DNA of 64,000 bases from Martelella alba (lineage in GTDB: Bacteria; Pseudomonadota; Alphaproteobacteria; Rhizobiales; Rhizobiaceae). Shown piece after piece: positions 53,533 to 62,050 of the stretch. Location of the stretch: NCBI RefSeq assembly GCF_006516955.1, contig NZ_VHLG01000010.1:124001-188000 (forward strand), in the 5' to 3' direction. Below the pieces are notes generated by a model. The model did no database searches. It was given only the letters and a program-made list of their open reading frames with translations, and had not been told where the DNA came from. Position numbers and translations under genes: made by a program. The first letter of the stretch is position 1. The number at the start of each line of letters is the position of its first letter.

Positions 53533-55341
53533 ATGCCCGGATCCCGGTTTGAAACCCGCATTCACATGCCACCCGACCTCAACGCGCTCGAACGAGGCGA
53601 ACCGCTCCGCATTCCCCGTCCGAAACGACATCAGACAGCAAGGCAACGAAGCGCACCCTCCATTGAAGCAAACGCCAGTCACAACCGCCGCACCGCCAGT
53701 AGCAGCACCGTAACCGTCAGGCCGGAGCTCAATCATGTCATTCACGGCGAAAGCGCCGAGATGCCGGAACTGACGGCGCGCTATATCAAACGTTTTCTGA
53801 CCTTCCACAATGCCCGGCATGAACTCTACGAAAAGGAGCTGCAGGCAACCAAGGAAACACTAAACGCCAGTGTGCAGGGCGCGCTTGCACAGCTGCGTGC
53901 AGCACTTCCGGCAGACCATCCTTCTATACAGCGACTGGAAAAGCATTTCGAAGCAATGAAAAAGGGGATCCTGAAGCATAACAAGATGCATCAGGAAACC
54001 GTTCGTTCACTCGCGCGCGCCGACGGCAGCTTTGCCAGGGACAAGCCGGGTTGCCAGGCACGAATGAAGGAGTTCCTGACCGATGTTTTCGGACCATTGG
54101 CCTGCAGTGGCGGGGCCTGGGCCACGATTGTCTGCGCCATTCTTGGCAATGCAGGGCTGGGCGCCGCCATTCAGGCCGCATATGCCGCCGCTGATCCTGC
54201 TGAATGCAACATGGCAAAACCGCCTTCCGCGCCAACGACACCAGCAAGTGTCCCGGACGAAACAAACTGTTCGACGGTAGGCAGTGAATTCCTGCTTGAG
54301 CCGACATCAAACAAGCAGGCCTATCTCGCCGATGCCTGCATTAACGGTTTTCATGGCTTCACCAGCTTTGTTACCGATGTTCCCCGCGAACGCAGACTTG
54401 AGCTGGAAAATATCAAGACAAAGGCCTTCGGCCCCGAAATGTCGAAAACCGAGCGCTTCATATCGACGAGCAAACAATCATTGCTCATCTACTATTTTCT
54501 GGCGATGGCCCAGTCCTTCATCGCCTTTTTCGCCGCCAAATCCATTGATCCCAAGGATAGTGACTCGCAGCATTTTTTCTCCAGTCTTGGTGTCGGTCTG
54601 GCAACCGGAACCCTAAATGCGGTGATAGATGGCGGTCGCGAAGCGGGTCTGGCCAATGGCTCCGAGGCAACACGCCAATGGGCACGTGCCGGTAGTCGTA
54701 TTATCGCCAGCAAGACCATTCCCCAGGTTATCAAAGGCCTTGTCGCAGGCTCCAGCGCCGCCAATATCGCTCTTGACGTCGTCTTTCTGGGGATCGGCGG
54801 CTCTGTCCGGGAGGAATGCGTCAACATGCTCGTTGGCAAGCTTCAGGAACACCTGGCGCCTTCCTGGACGGGGGAGGCCCGGGCGCTGATAGAAGTTGTC
54901 GTGGCCCTTAAGGCGTTCCTTGCAGAAAGTGCCAGCGAAGATCTCGAGAACGGACTGGATCTGGGGCTTTCCGACGGGATTGCCCGCGATGAAGTCAGCC
55001 ATGCAATCGCCAGACTGCAGACAGAACTCAAGGCCCATCTTAAGGAACTAACCCACATCTATAACCTTCACGATACGACTGAGGACGTCACCGAAGGCGC
55101 CCGGCAGCTCTCGGAAAAACGCGAATATCTGAAGGCGACACAACAGGATTCGGCCTCCCTGTCATCTCTATTGAGCTCCATTCCCGCGCATACTGGCGGC
55201 CTTTTTCCCTGGCTAACGGGGCATGGCGGGCGATCCATACATAGCGAGGATCTCGAAGACAGTATCGTCTGCCCGGGCGATATCGCGTTGGCGCCAGCCA
55301 CTTCAGGGCTCCGCCGCCGCCGCACGCACCACCCCGTTTAG
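53533..55341 (+). CDS. Orphan 602-residue protein, candidate secreted effector
   Basis: No family recognised. Residues 1-65 are basic and Ser/Arg/Pro-rich (RIPRPKRHQTARQRSAPS). Residues 80-170 are helical and charged and may form a coiled coil. Hydrophobic stretches lie near 195-220, 317-338, 348-366 and 408-424, the last three Ala/Gly-rich. The C-terminus is basic (RRRRTHHPV). ATG 53533 has GAAGGACAGGA upstream; the frame to 53431 has no support. No signal peptide. A host-directed membrane-active effector or translocator would fit the layout, but this is inference. It is monocistronic. Confidence 0.7.
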   Translation: MPGSRFETRIHMPPDLNALERGEPLRIPRPKRHQTARQRSAPSIEANASHNRRTASSSTVTVRPELNHVIHGESAEMPELTARYIKRFLTFHNARHELYEKELQATKETLNASVQGALAQLRAALPADHPSIQRLEKHFEAMKKGILKHNKMHQETVRSLARADGSFARDKPGCQARMKEFLTDVFGPLACSGGAWATIVCAILGNAGLGAAIQAAYAAADPAECNMAKPPSAPTTPASVPDETNCSTVGSEFLLEPTSNKQAYLADACINGFHGFTSFVTDVPRERRLELENIKTKAFGPEMSKTERFISTSKQSLLIYYFLAMAQSFIAFFAAKSIDPKDSDSQHFFSSLGVGLATGTLNAVIDGGREAGLANGSEATRQWARAGSRIIASKTIPQVIKGLVAGSSAANIALDVVFLGIGGSVREECVNMLVGKLQEHLAPSWTGEARALIEVVVALKAFLAESASEDLENGLDLGLSDGIARDEVSHAIARLQTELKAHLKELTHIYNLHDTTEDVTEGARQLSEKREYLKATQQDSASLSSLLSSIPAHTGGLFPWLTGHGGRSIHSEDLEDSIVCPGDIALAPATSGLRRRRTHHPV

Positions 55342-55379
55342 TACGCCATGCATCCATTCGGATGCATGGCGTACTAAAC
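55336..55379. repeat. 20-bp perfect inverted repeat spanning the stop of the orphan gene
   Basis: Arms 55336-55355 and 55360-55379 are perfect reverse complements with loop ATTC. The left arm contains the last two codons (Val and stop TAG, 55339-55341). No T-run follows on either strand. Confidence 0.8.
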
Positions 55380-55459
55380 CATTGAATCTACGCATCGTGC
55401 TTTCAGTAGCCCCGGGCCCGTTCCCCTCCCCCCGGCAATGCGAAGCCGGCGCGACAGGC

Positions 55460-55488
55460 TTGACTTTAATTAGAAAATAAACTAATTA
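55460..55488 (+). promoter_or_regulatory. ArsR promoter and operator
   Basis: TTGACT (55460-55465), a 17-base spacer and TAATTA (55483-55488) sit immediately before the ATG at 55496. A perfect 7-bp inverted repeat, TAATTAG/CTAATTA (55467-55473, 55482-55488), overlaps the spacer and -10, as expected for an ArsR autoregulatory operator. Confidence 0.55.
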
Positions 55489-55495
55489 TTTAATC

Positions 55496-55792
55496 ATGGA
55501 TAGGCTGGCAGCAGAGATTTCCGCACTCTCCAACGAGAAGCGGCTTTGGATCCTTCAATGGCTGAAAGATCCAAAAACCGGGTTCGACCGCGGCGAAGCC
55601 ACGTCCCGGCAGGGCATTTGTGGCCAGTCTATCGCAGACAGGCTCGGGGTCACGCCGGCAACGGCGTCGGTCCATCTCAAGATCCTGACGCAGGCTGGAC
55701 TGATCCGGGCCGTGAGGGTCGGCAAATTCACCTATTTCGAACGTGACGATGCAGCACTTGCCGCACTCGCGGAGAAAATCGCACAGCTTTGA
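55496..55792 (+). CDS. ArsR-family transcriptional regulator
   Basis: A 98-residue winged-helix ArsR protein: LSNEKRLWILQWLKDP, then the recognition helix region QSIADRLGVTPATASVHLKILTQAGLIRAVRVGKFTYFERD. There is one Cys (C42) and no obvious metal-binding Cys pair, so the ligand need not be a metal. No ribosome site precedes the ATG, and the promoter spacing suggests a leaderless message. It is followed by an MFS gene, the likely regulated transporter. Confidence 0.87.
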   Translation: MDRLAAEISALSNEKRLWILQWLKDPKTGFDRGEATSRQGICGQSIADRLGVTPATASVHLKILTQAGLIRAVRVGKFTYFERDDAALAALAEKIAQL

Positions 55793-55849
55793 ATACACGG
55801 ATGCGGCCGGTCGCGCTTCGACCCTGCAACCGACTTGGGGAGACATCGG

Positions 55850-57133
55850 ATGCAAACAGATGCGCAGAGCCGCCAATCCGGCGGCAACCCGTGGATTGTC
55901 GTTATCCTTGGTTTTGCCACGCTTGCCTTTTCCTTTTCCGTGAGGGGGTCCCTCTCGCTTGCCATGCCGCTCTGGCAGGTGGATTTCGGCTGGTCACGCA
56001 GTACGATCTCGGCAATCGCCGCCATGGCGATGATTGTCATGGCCCTAGTCGCTCCCTTTGCCGGCGGTCTTGCCGACCGCTATGGCGCGCGGGGTCTGCT
56101 TGCCGCCGGGCTTGGCGCGATCGGCATCGGCATGGCGCTGGTGACCATGGCGGTTCCGGGTGTTTCCGCCTATCTTCTGCCAGTGGGGTTTGCCGGCATC
56201 GCCGCCATCGGCTTTGGCAGCATCGCCCAGCATGTCGTTTCGGCTGCGGTGGCGCAGCGTTTTGATGAGAATCGCGGCCTGGCAACGGGCATCGCAACAT
56301 CCGGCTCCACGGCGGGACAACTTGCACTCATGCCGCTTCTCGCCGCCCTGATGGCAGGCGGAGACTGGCAACGCCCCTTCATGATGCTGGCCATCGGCTG
56401 CTTCATTCTTGTCCCCGTGACCCTGCTGCTGCTCAGGCGCCCGGCACGGCCTGCACCCGCGCGACGCAATGCTGTAGAAACGGCAACGGCGTCGCATTCT
56501 CTTGGGCGGCGGATCGCGAACCTGTTCCTCAATCCTGTCTTTCACGCCCTGCTCTGGAGCTTTGCCATTTGCGGCTTCACCTCGACCGGCGTGATCGAAA
56601 CACATCTCATGCCCTACGCCTCGGCCTGCGGCTTCGGCCCCATTCCAAGCGCAACAGCCTATGGAATTCTTTCCGGCGTCAATCTTATTGGCATGATCAC
56701 AGCGGGCTATCTCGCCGACCGCATGCATCGCCCGCTATTGCTCGCGATCATCTATCTCATGCGAGCGCTGAGCTTCGTGCTGTTGATCTATATCTCGGAC
56801 AATTATGCCCTGCTGCTGATCTTTTCCGTGATGTTCGGCTTCTTCGATTATTCCACCGTGCCGGTTCTCGCCTCCTATGTCGCAAGCCGGCTTGGCGTCG
56901 GCATGCTGGGGCTGGTCATGGGGTTGCTGTCAGCCGGGCATGCCCTGGGTGCAGCGGCCGGAGCCTGGGCCGGCGGCCTGTTTTTCGACAGCTATGGCTC
57001 CTATACCGCCGTATGGCTGATGGCGCTTGCCTTTGCGCTCCTCGCCGCCGCCATGGTGGCCGGTCTGAAAGATCGCGACGAAGACGGATATTCGCAGTCT
57101 GACAGTGACGACCTCGTACCGGCGGCCGGCTGA
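55850..57133 (+). CDS. MFS transporter
   Basis: A 427-residue MFS protein, 12 membrane segments, with the loop FAGGLADRYGARGLLAAG between helices 2 and 3, a family signature, and a second copy-like motif in the C-terminal half (GYLADRMHRPLL). ATG 55850 has GGGGAGA seven bases upstream. It starts 57 bases after the ArsR gene and is probably its regulated partner, likely an exporter. Confidence 0.88.
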   Translation: MQTDAQSRQSGGNPWIVVILGFATLAFSFSVRGSLSLAMPLWQVDFGWSRSTISAIAAMAMIVMALVAPFAGGLADRYGARGLLAAGLGAIGIGMALVTMAVPGVSAYLLPVGFAGIAAIGFGSIAQHVVSAAVAQRFDENRGLATGIATSGSTAGQLALMPLLAALMAGGDWQRPFMMLAIGCFILVPVTLLLLRRPARPAPARRNAVETATASHSLGRRIANLFLNPVFHALLWSFAICGFTSTGVIETHLMPYASACGFGPIPSATAYGILSGVNLIGMITAGYLADRMHRPLLLAIIYLMRALSFVLLIYISDNYALLLIFSVMFGFFDYSTVPVLASYVASRLGVGMLGLVMGLLSAGHALGAAAGAWAGGLFFDSYGSYTAVWLMALAFALLAAAMVAGLKDRDEDGYSQSDSDDLVPAAG

Positions 57134-57381
57134 CAAAGCCGCCGCAGTGCAGCACCACTACGAAGAGAAAATGAAAGTCGCTGCCGCTGATCCAGCCGGC
57201 TGGCGATGGCATGATGTGCCGGCGGAGGCAGCCGGCCTGTCAAAACACATCGTCGCCTGTCACCGGACCAGCGGCGCCCGTCACCGTCCAGATGGAACCC
57301 CACCGGAGGAGACAACCGGCATTGGGATCTGTTCCGCGACAGTGGTCTCTTGGCGGGGAGCAGAGGGGGCTCCCGCCCTGT
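57134..57381. other. Intergenic region between convergent MFS and orphan genes
   Basis: 248 bases. A short GGAGC/GCTCC hairpin is near 57357-57373. Small open frames here have no ribosome site or similarity and are not annotated. Confidence 0.4.
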
Positions 57382-58842
57382 TCAATATCCCGTCTTCCTT
57401 CTGATCATCTGCCGCATGTTTGACAGCACCTTACCCACCGCACTGCGACCGGTCTCAGACACAGCGCTGCCGGTTTGTCCTGACAGCCCGGCCATATAGG
57501 CCGCGACGCTTTCATTCACTGCGGCATAACCAAGCATGTGCTCGGCATGTTCGGGCCTGACGGCGCGCAACTGTTCCATTTTTTCCTGCCACTGGCTTTG
57601 CGTCAGGCTGGAGAGCATCCGGCAAATATCGTCATTCTTCAGCAAGACACAGGCGAGCGCCGGACCGTTTCCGGTAAACTCCCGCAGCAGCCCGGCCACT
57701 GCAGCATTGCTTTTTGGCGAGCTTGCTTTTGATTTCATACCGGCCTTGTTGAAGTTGTGCTTATCGAGAAGGCAGGGCAAACCAAATTCGCGCTTCTGTT
57801 CAGCGGCCAGAGGCAGATAAGCCACCATCTGCTCGCTAGCCAGCTCCCGCACATCCTGCACAGGCTGCATATGCTGAGATGCGCAGTCCTTGATCTTGTC
57901 GAGACAGGCGACCGACAACACATGCGCGCAAAGCGCCCGGAATCCGTCAGCCGAAACGTTGCGCGCCAGCTGGAGGGTCTTCGCCTTGCACATGAGCGTG
58001 TCGATCAGTTCCAGATTTTCAAATCGCCTCCCATTGACGGGAGCAGCCGCCTGGCATTCATCCCTAACCAGCTTCGCCAGCTCGGGATCCGACGGGATTT
58101 TTTTAAAGAGCTGGATCAGTTGCGCTTTCTGGTCATTATTCAGACCTATCTCGCTACATAAGAAACACACGCCGATCAGCAGATTGCGAAGCGCTTCCTT
58201 GCCTTCACAGGCCTCCAATACCCGCGAAACATCGGCAAAAGAGGTCTTCATATCGTCCGGCGCCAGAGCATTGAGCAGGGATGAAAAGGGGATATGCTTG
58301 CCGGGATGCTTGCACGAGATCCGCCTGATATCATCAACGCCGAGCGGCACAACGCCCCTATCACGGGCCCTCTCCCGCCAAACAACCACATTGTCGGCCC
58401 CTTCACGAAATGAAAGACCTGCGCCGCTGCTTGCTGCTTCGGAGATCCGTGAACGCGCCGAAGTGGTGGAGGACCGCCACTGATCGCGACCAACCGGACT
58501 TTCTGGCGGGCTTTCTGGTCGGCTCGTTCCAGAAAACTGCGCCGAGATCGAATCATCGCTCTGTGCCGCCATAGAGTTATTTCGCGTGACCTGGGGCGTG
58601 ACTTGGGCCGTAACCTGGGGCGGATCCTGAGAGGGAAGCTGGGGTGGGTCCTGAGGGGGCACCGAATCCCGTCGCAGAACAGGACGTCGCTGCCATGCTG
58701 ACTGGGCGTTCTGATGGGCTTGTATTCGTGCATCTAGCGCGGCGACCCGCGCTCTCACGCTTGGCTCCGGGGCCGCTACGCTGTCTATCGAGCGCGCGCC
58801 TAAAGCTTCTCCGGAGCTTGCGGAACAGGTTGAATTCATCAT
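57382..58842 (-). CDS. Orphan 486-residue protein, candidate secreted effector
   Basis: No family recognised. Residues 1-150 are low complexity, rich in Ser, Pro, Gln and Arg, with a short repeat around 63-86 (QDPPQLPSQDPPQVTAQVTP). Residues 150-486 are helical and globular with about eight cysteines. The C-terminus is basic (MRQMIRRKTGY). ATG 58842 has AGGTGG upstream. No signal peptide or membrane segment. A disordered Ser-rich N-terminus ahead of a helical body is typical of type III effectors; other causes of disorder are equally possible. It is monocistronic on the minus strand. Confidence 0.7.
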   Translation of the reverse strand: MMNSTCSASSGEALGARSIDSVAAPEPSVRARVAALDARIQAHQNAQSAWQRRPVLRRDSVPPQDPPQLPSQDPPQVTAQVTPQVTRNNSMAAQSDDSISAQFSGTSRPESPPESPVGRDQWRSSTTSARSRISEAASSGAGLSFREGADNVVVWRERARDRGVVPLGVDDIRRISCKHPGKHIPFSSLLNALAPDDMKTSFADVSRVLEACEGKEALRNLLIGVCFLCSEIGLNNDQKAQLIQLFKKIPSDPELAKLVRDECQAAAPVNGRRFENLELIDTLMCKAKTLQLARNVSADGFRALCAHVLSVACLDKIKDCASQHMQPVQDVRELASEQMVAYLPLAAEQKREFGLPCLLDKHNFNKAGMKSKASSPKSNAAVAGLLREFTGNGPALACVLLKNDDICRMLSSLTQSQWQEKMEQLRAVRPEHAEHMLGYAAVNESVAAYMAGLSGQTGSAVSETGRSAVGKVLSNMRQMIRRKTGY

Positions 58843-59340
58843 GGCACCACCTTTCGACCGTAAACATGTCCGGCGAGATAAGGCGATCGCCGCGTAATAG
58901 AAAATTCAATTTCCTTGATAATTTTCATTGGCTTACCACTGTAAGTACAAACCAACCCTGTCGCAGCGAAGACCTTGGCCCGCACTCAGGTCAGCCGCAC
59001 CTGAGCAGGCAATGCAGGGCAAGGTTCGTGCAGAAACAACGCTTTCGCGACAGCGCGTTCTGACCTCGCCAATAGGCAGCCATGGTAATTTCCAAAACAC
59101 GCAGGAAACAAACACCGACTCTCGAAAATGATGCATTGCAAATTGCCGGTAAATTTGTCAGACATATGTCATTAGACATTTCTTTTCAAATGTCCGCCCG
59201 TGTCGGAGCACCTGCCGGAACATTCCATATGCCGACCTCGAAACAATAAGCGAGGCGGATCAAGAGCGGGCATCAGCCAGCCATGCGGCGACTGACAAGC
59301 CCATCGGGAACAGTGTTGTGTCAATCAGGAGAGAATAGCG
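58843..59340. promoter_or_regulatory. Divergent region upstream of the orphan gene and the peptide ABC remnant
   Basis: 498 bases with no gene. A perfect 7-bp inverted repeat, CTCAGGT/ACCTGAG, is at 58985-59005. An FCD-regulator-like site is at 59155-59165 and a 10-base palindrome, GACATATGTC, at 59161-59170. GGAGAG before the ATG at 59341 is an intact ribosome site. Confidence 0.5.
59155..59165. promoter_or_regulatory. FCD/GntR operator-like site
   Basis: TTGTCAGACAT matches the regulator-gene site TTGTCCGACAA at 9 of 11 positions. It lies about 175 bases upstream of the binding-protein remnant. GACATAT also occurs near the second site. Confidence 0.4.
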
Positions 59341-59781
59341 ATGAACTTTGTCGCAGAGGCCATAATGGCGGGATTCATGTCCCTGTCGATGGTGCTGCCG
59401 GCTGCCGCCGAAAGCCAGATGACCGCCCGCAGGGATTTAAAGACCAGCACCTATGCCGACTACATGAAAACTGTCTATGTACGCGCCGGTCAGCCGGAGC
59501 TGACACAGATACCGCTCACGACCTTCGACAAGGACTATACCTTGACGCCGATGGCGGCAGAGAGCTGGGAGGTCAGCGATGATGGCCTGACCTGGACCTT
59601 TCATCTACAACCGGACCTCATCTGGAGCAACGGCGCGCAACTGACAGCCGGAGATTGTATTTTCGCCCTCAAACGCGCAGCAACCCAAGGCTATGATTTC
59701 GCCCGGTACTGGGATTTTGCTGGCGGCATCGACAACTGGAGAGCGGTGAAAGCGGCTCCGGCAAAAGTACGATCGGCTTGA
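59341..59781 (+). pseudogene. Truncated peptide ABC binding protein
   Basis: Only the first 130 or so residues of an SBP_bac_5 protein remain (normal length about 500). It keeps a signal-like N-terminus (AEAIMAGFMSLSMVLPAAA) and the family pattern PMAAESWEVSDDGLTWTFHLQPDLIWSNG. The sequence then runs, out of frame, into the Walker A of an ABC ATPase, and stops at 59781. A deletion is the simplest cause. Ribosome site AGGAGAG. Confidence 0.8.
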
Positions 59782-60785
59782 TGGCCATGCGGCTGACCGA
59801 GATTACGGCAGGCCAGGCTCTCCTCAACGGTGAGGATGTCACCGGGCTCAGCCCCGTTGCCATGCGGCCCCATCGCCGCGCCATGCAGACCATCTTTCAG
59901 GACAGCTATTCGGCGCTCGACCTGATGATGACGCTGGCCGATATCATTGCCGAACCGCTGCGCATCCACAGGATCGGCACGCGCAGCACACAGCGCGAGG
60001 AAACACTTTCATGGTTCGAGTGCGTCGGCCTCACGCGTGACTACGCCAATCGCGATCCGCATGAACTGTCCGGCGACCAGCGCCAGCGCGTTGCCGTCGC
60101 CCGTGCGCTGATCCTGAAACCGAAAGTTCTCGTGGCCGACGAGCCGACCTCGGCGTTCGAGGTTTCGCTCAAGGCACAAATCGTCAATCTCCTGCAGGAT
60201 CTGCAGGCTGAAATGGGACGTTCCATCGTTTTCATCAGTCATGATCTGAGTGTGGTGCGCGGGCGCACCGACTGGATCATCATGAACGTGATCGAACTGT
60301 TTTCGGTGGTTCCGCCCTTGCTGGCGGCACTTCTTCTCGGCACCATCACCCGTGGCGGCTTTACCACCATCGTCTTCATCGCAGCCCTGTTGGGCTGGGT
60401 TCAGGTCTGCCTGCTGGTCCGGACTCAGGTGAAAGCCTTGCGTGAGAAGGAGTTTGTGACGGCGGCGCACGCGCTTGGTGCCTCGTCGTGGTATATCCTC
60501 TGGCGTCATCTGATCCCCAATGCCATATCCTCGGTCATTGTCGGATTCGTGCTGGCGATCCTACTTGCCATGATGCTGGAGGCCAGCCTCAGCTTTCTCG
60601 GCATCGGCATTCCGCCGCCGGTTCCAAGCTGGGGGCAGATGATCAATGTCGGCATGGATTTCATGTTTTTCTACTGGTTCATGGCGGCTTTCCCCACCGC
60701 CACCCTCGCACTTGCCATTCTCGCGACCACCCTGTTCGGCGATGGCCTGCGCGATGCACTCGATCCCACTTTGAAAGGTCGCTAA
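59745..60785 (+). pseudogene. In-frame chimera of peptide ABC ATPase and permease fragments
   Basis: From GGT at 59745 the frame reads GESGSGKST (Walker A), then QTIFQDSYSALDL, LSGDQRQRVAVARAL with a changed signature (GD for GG), and Walker B VLVADEPTSAFE. After SHDLSVV at about 60257 it switches, without a frameshift, into the C-terminal half of a DppC-type permease (RTDWIIMNVIELF, SLSFLGIGIPPP, LFGDGLRDALDPTLKGR). The first start in frame is TTG at 59778. Neither half is complete, so it cannot be a normal transporter subunit. Confidence 0.82.
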
Positions 60786-60786
60786 G

Positions 60787-61965
60787 TTGTCCGAAAATCT
60801 CGCTCGTCAGTTTCTTCTCGATGAAACCGTCGTCTTCCTCAATCACGGCTCTTATGGCGCCTGCCCGCGCCCGGTCTTCGAGACCTGGCAGGGATGGCAG
60901 CGGCTGCTGGAAAGCCAGCCGGTCGCTTTTCTCGATCCCAAACGCGGCTATGTCGAGCGCATGCGCAATTCGCGCGAGGCGATGGCCACTGAACTCGGCA
61001 CCTCAGCCGACAATGTCGTTGGCGTGGTCAATGCAACAGCGGGTCTCAACATCGTTGCCCAGTCGCTGAAGCTTGCGCCGGGTGACGAGATCCTGACGAC
61101 AGATCATGAATATGCCGCACTTGAAAAGACCTGGGCCTATGTCTGCCGCCGCACGGGCGCGGTGGTGAAACCGGTCACGGTGCCATTGCCGCTTACCAGC
61201 GAAGCTGACTTCACCGCTGCGATTCTCGAAGGCATGAATGAACGAACCCGTGTGCTGTTCTTAAGCCATATCACCTCGCCAACGGCTCTGGTCTTCCCGA
61301 TCGAAAACGTCGTCGCCGAGGCGAAGCGGCGCGGGATCTGGACCGTCATCGACGGGGCCCACACGCCGGGCCATATTCCGCTTGATCTTGAAGCACTCGA
61401 CGTCGATTTCTACGCGGGCAACTGCCACAAATGGATGATGGCGCCAAAGGGCTCGGCCTTTCTCTATGTCCGCCCGGAATTGCAGACGATGATCGATCCG
61501 CTGGTGATCAGCCATGGCTGGACGGCTGACAACAAGGAGCCCGGCGCTGTCGGCCCGTTCGGCAACACGCCCTTCATCGACAGTATCGAGATGCAGGGTA
61601 CGCGCGACCCCTCCGCCTGGATGACCGTTGTCGAGGCAATCCGCTTCCGCCAGGCCAATGACTGGAACGAGGTGGCCATCCGCTGCCGCGACCTGGCTCA
61701 GGCAACGGCTGCCGAGATGGCACGCATCACCGGCCTTCATCCCCTCAGCGCTCCGCAGTTCTGCGCACCGCAAATGGTGGCGATGCCGATCCCGCCCTGC
61801 GATCCGGAATGGGTGCATGACACGCTGATCCGCGACTACAATATCGAGATCCCGGTCTTCCGCTGGAAGGACCATCATATCGCCCGGCTTTCGGTTCAGG
61901 GCTACAATAATCACAAGCAGACGGAGGCGCTTGTCGATGCGCTCAAGGCCATCCTGCAGCTCTGA
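60787..61965 (+). CDS. Class V aminotransferase (isopenicillin-N epimerase-like)
   Basis: A 392-residue PLP enzyme, class V fold. It has FLNHGSYGACPRPVFE near the N-terminus, the aspartate in DGAHTPGHIPLDL and the Schiff-base lysine K215 in GNCHKWMMAPKGS. It is similar in pattern to isopenicillin-N epimerase and cysteine-desulfurase-like enzymes. The start is a TTG at 60787, one base after the stop of the ABC remnant. The substrate is unknown; a role in racemising or deaminating a peptide-derived amino acid is a guess from context. Confidence 0.87.
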   Translation: MSENLARQFLLDETVVFLNHGSYGACPRPVFETWQGWQRLLESQPVAFLDPKRGYVERMRNSREAMATELGTSADNVVGVVNATAGLNIVAQSLKLAPGDEILTTDHEYAALEKTWAYVCRRTGAVVKPVTVPLPLTSEADFTAAILEGMNERTRVLFLSHITSPTALVFPIENVVAEAKRRGIWTVIDGAHTPGHIPLDLEALDVDFYAGNCHKWMMAPKGSAFLYVRPELQTMIDPLVISHGWTADNKEPGAVGPFGNTPFIDSIEMQGTRDPSAWMTVVEAIRFRQANDWNEVAIRCRDLAQATAAEMARITGLHPLSAPQFCAPQMVAMPIPPCDPEWVHDTLIRDYNIEIPVFRWKDHHIARLSVQGYNNHKQTEALVDALKAILQL

Positions 61966-61990
61966 AACACAGCCTGAGGCACTTGTATGT

Positions 61991-62001
61991 TTGTCCGACA
62001 A
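61991..62001. promoter_or_regulatory. FCD/GntR operator TTGTCCGACAA
   Basis: A perfect 11-base palindrome of the TTGTCNGACAA type known for FCD-group GntR regulators, 50 bases upstream of the regulator start. Autoregulation is expected. Confidence 0.6.
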
Positions 62002-62050
62002 CTGACATATAGAGCGCCTGATTGACCGGAGCATTGGAAGGCCACGTAAC

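Noticed and set aside
57105-57404. 99-residue plus-strand frame after the MFS gene
   Set aside because: No ribosome site, no similarity, overlaps the orphan gene end. It looks like chance.
36010-58960. tts boxes or other known type III promoters upstream of the orphan genes
   Set aside because: I looked for the GTCAGCTT-type tts box and for PIP and hrp boxes upstream of all three and saw none. Absence weakens the effector hypothesis but does not exclude other systems.
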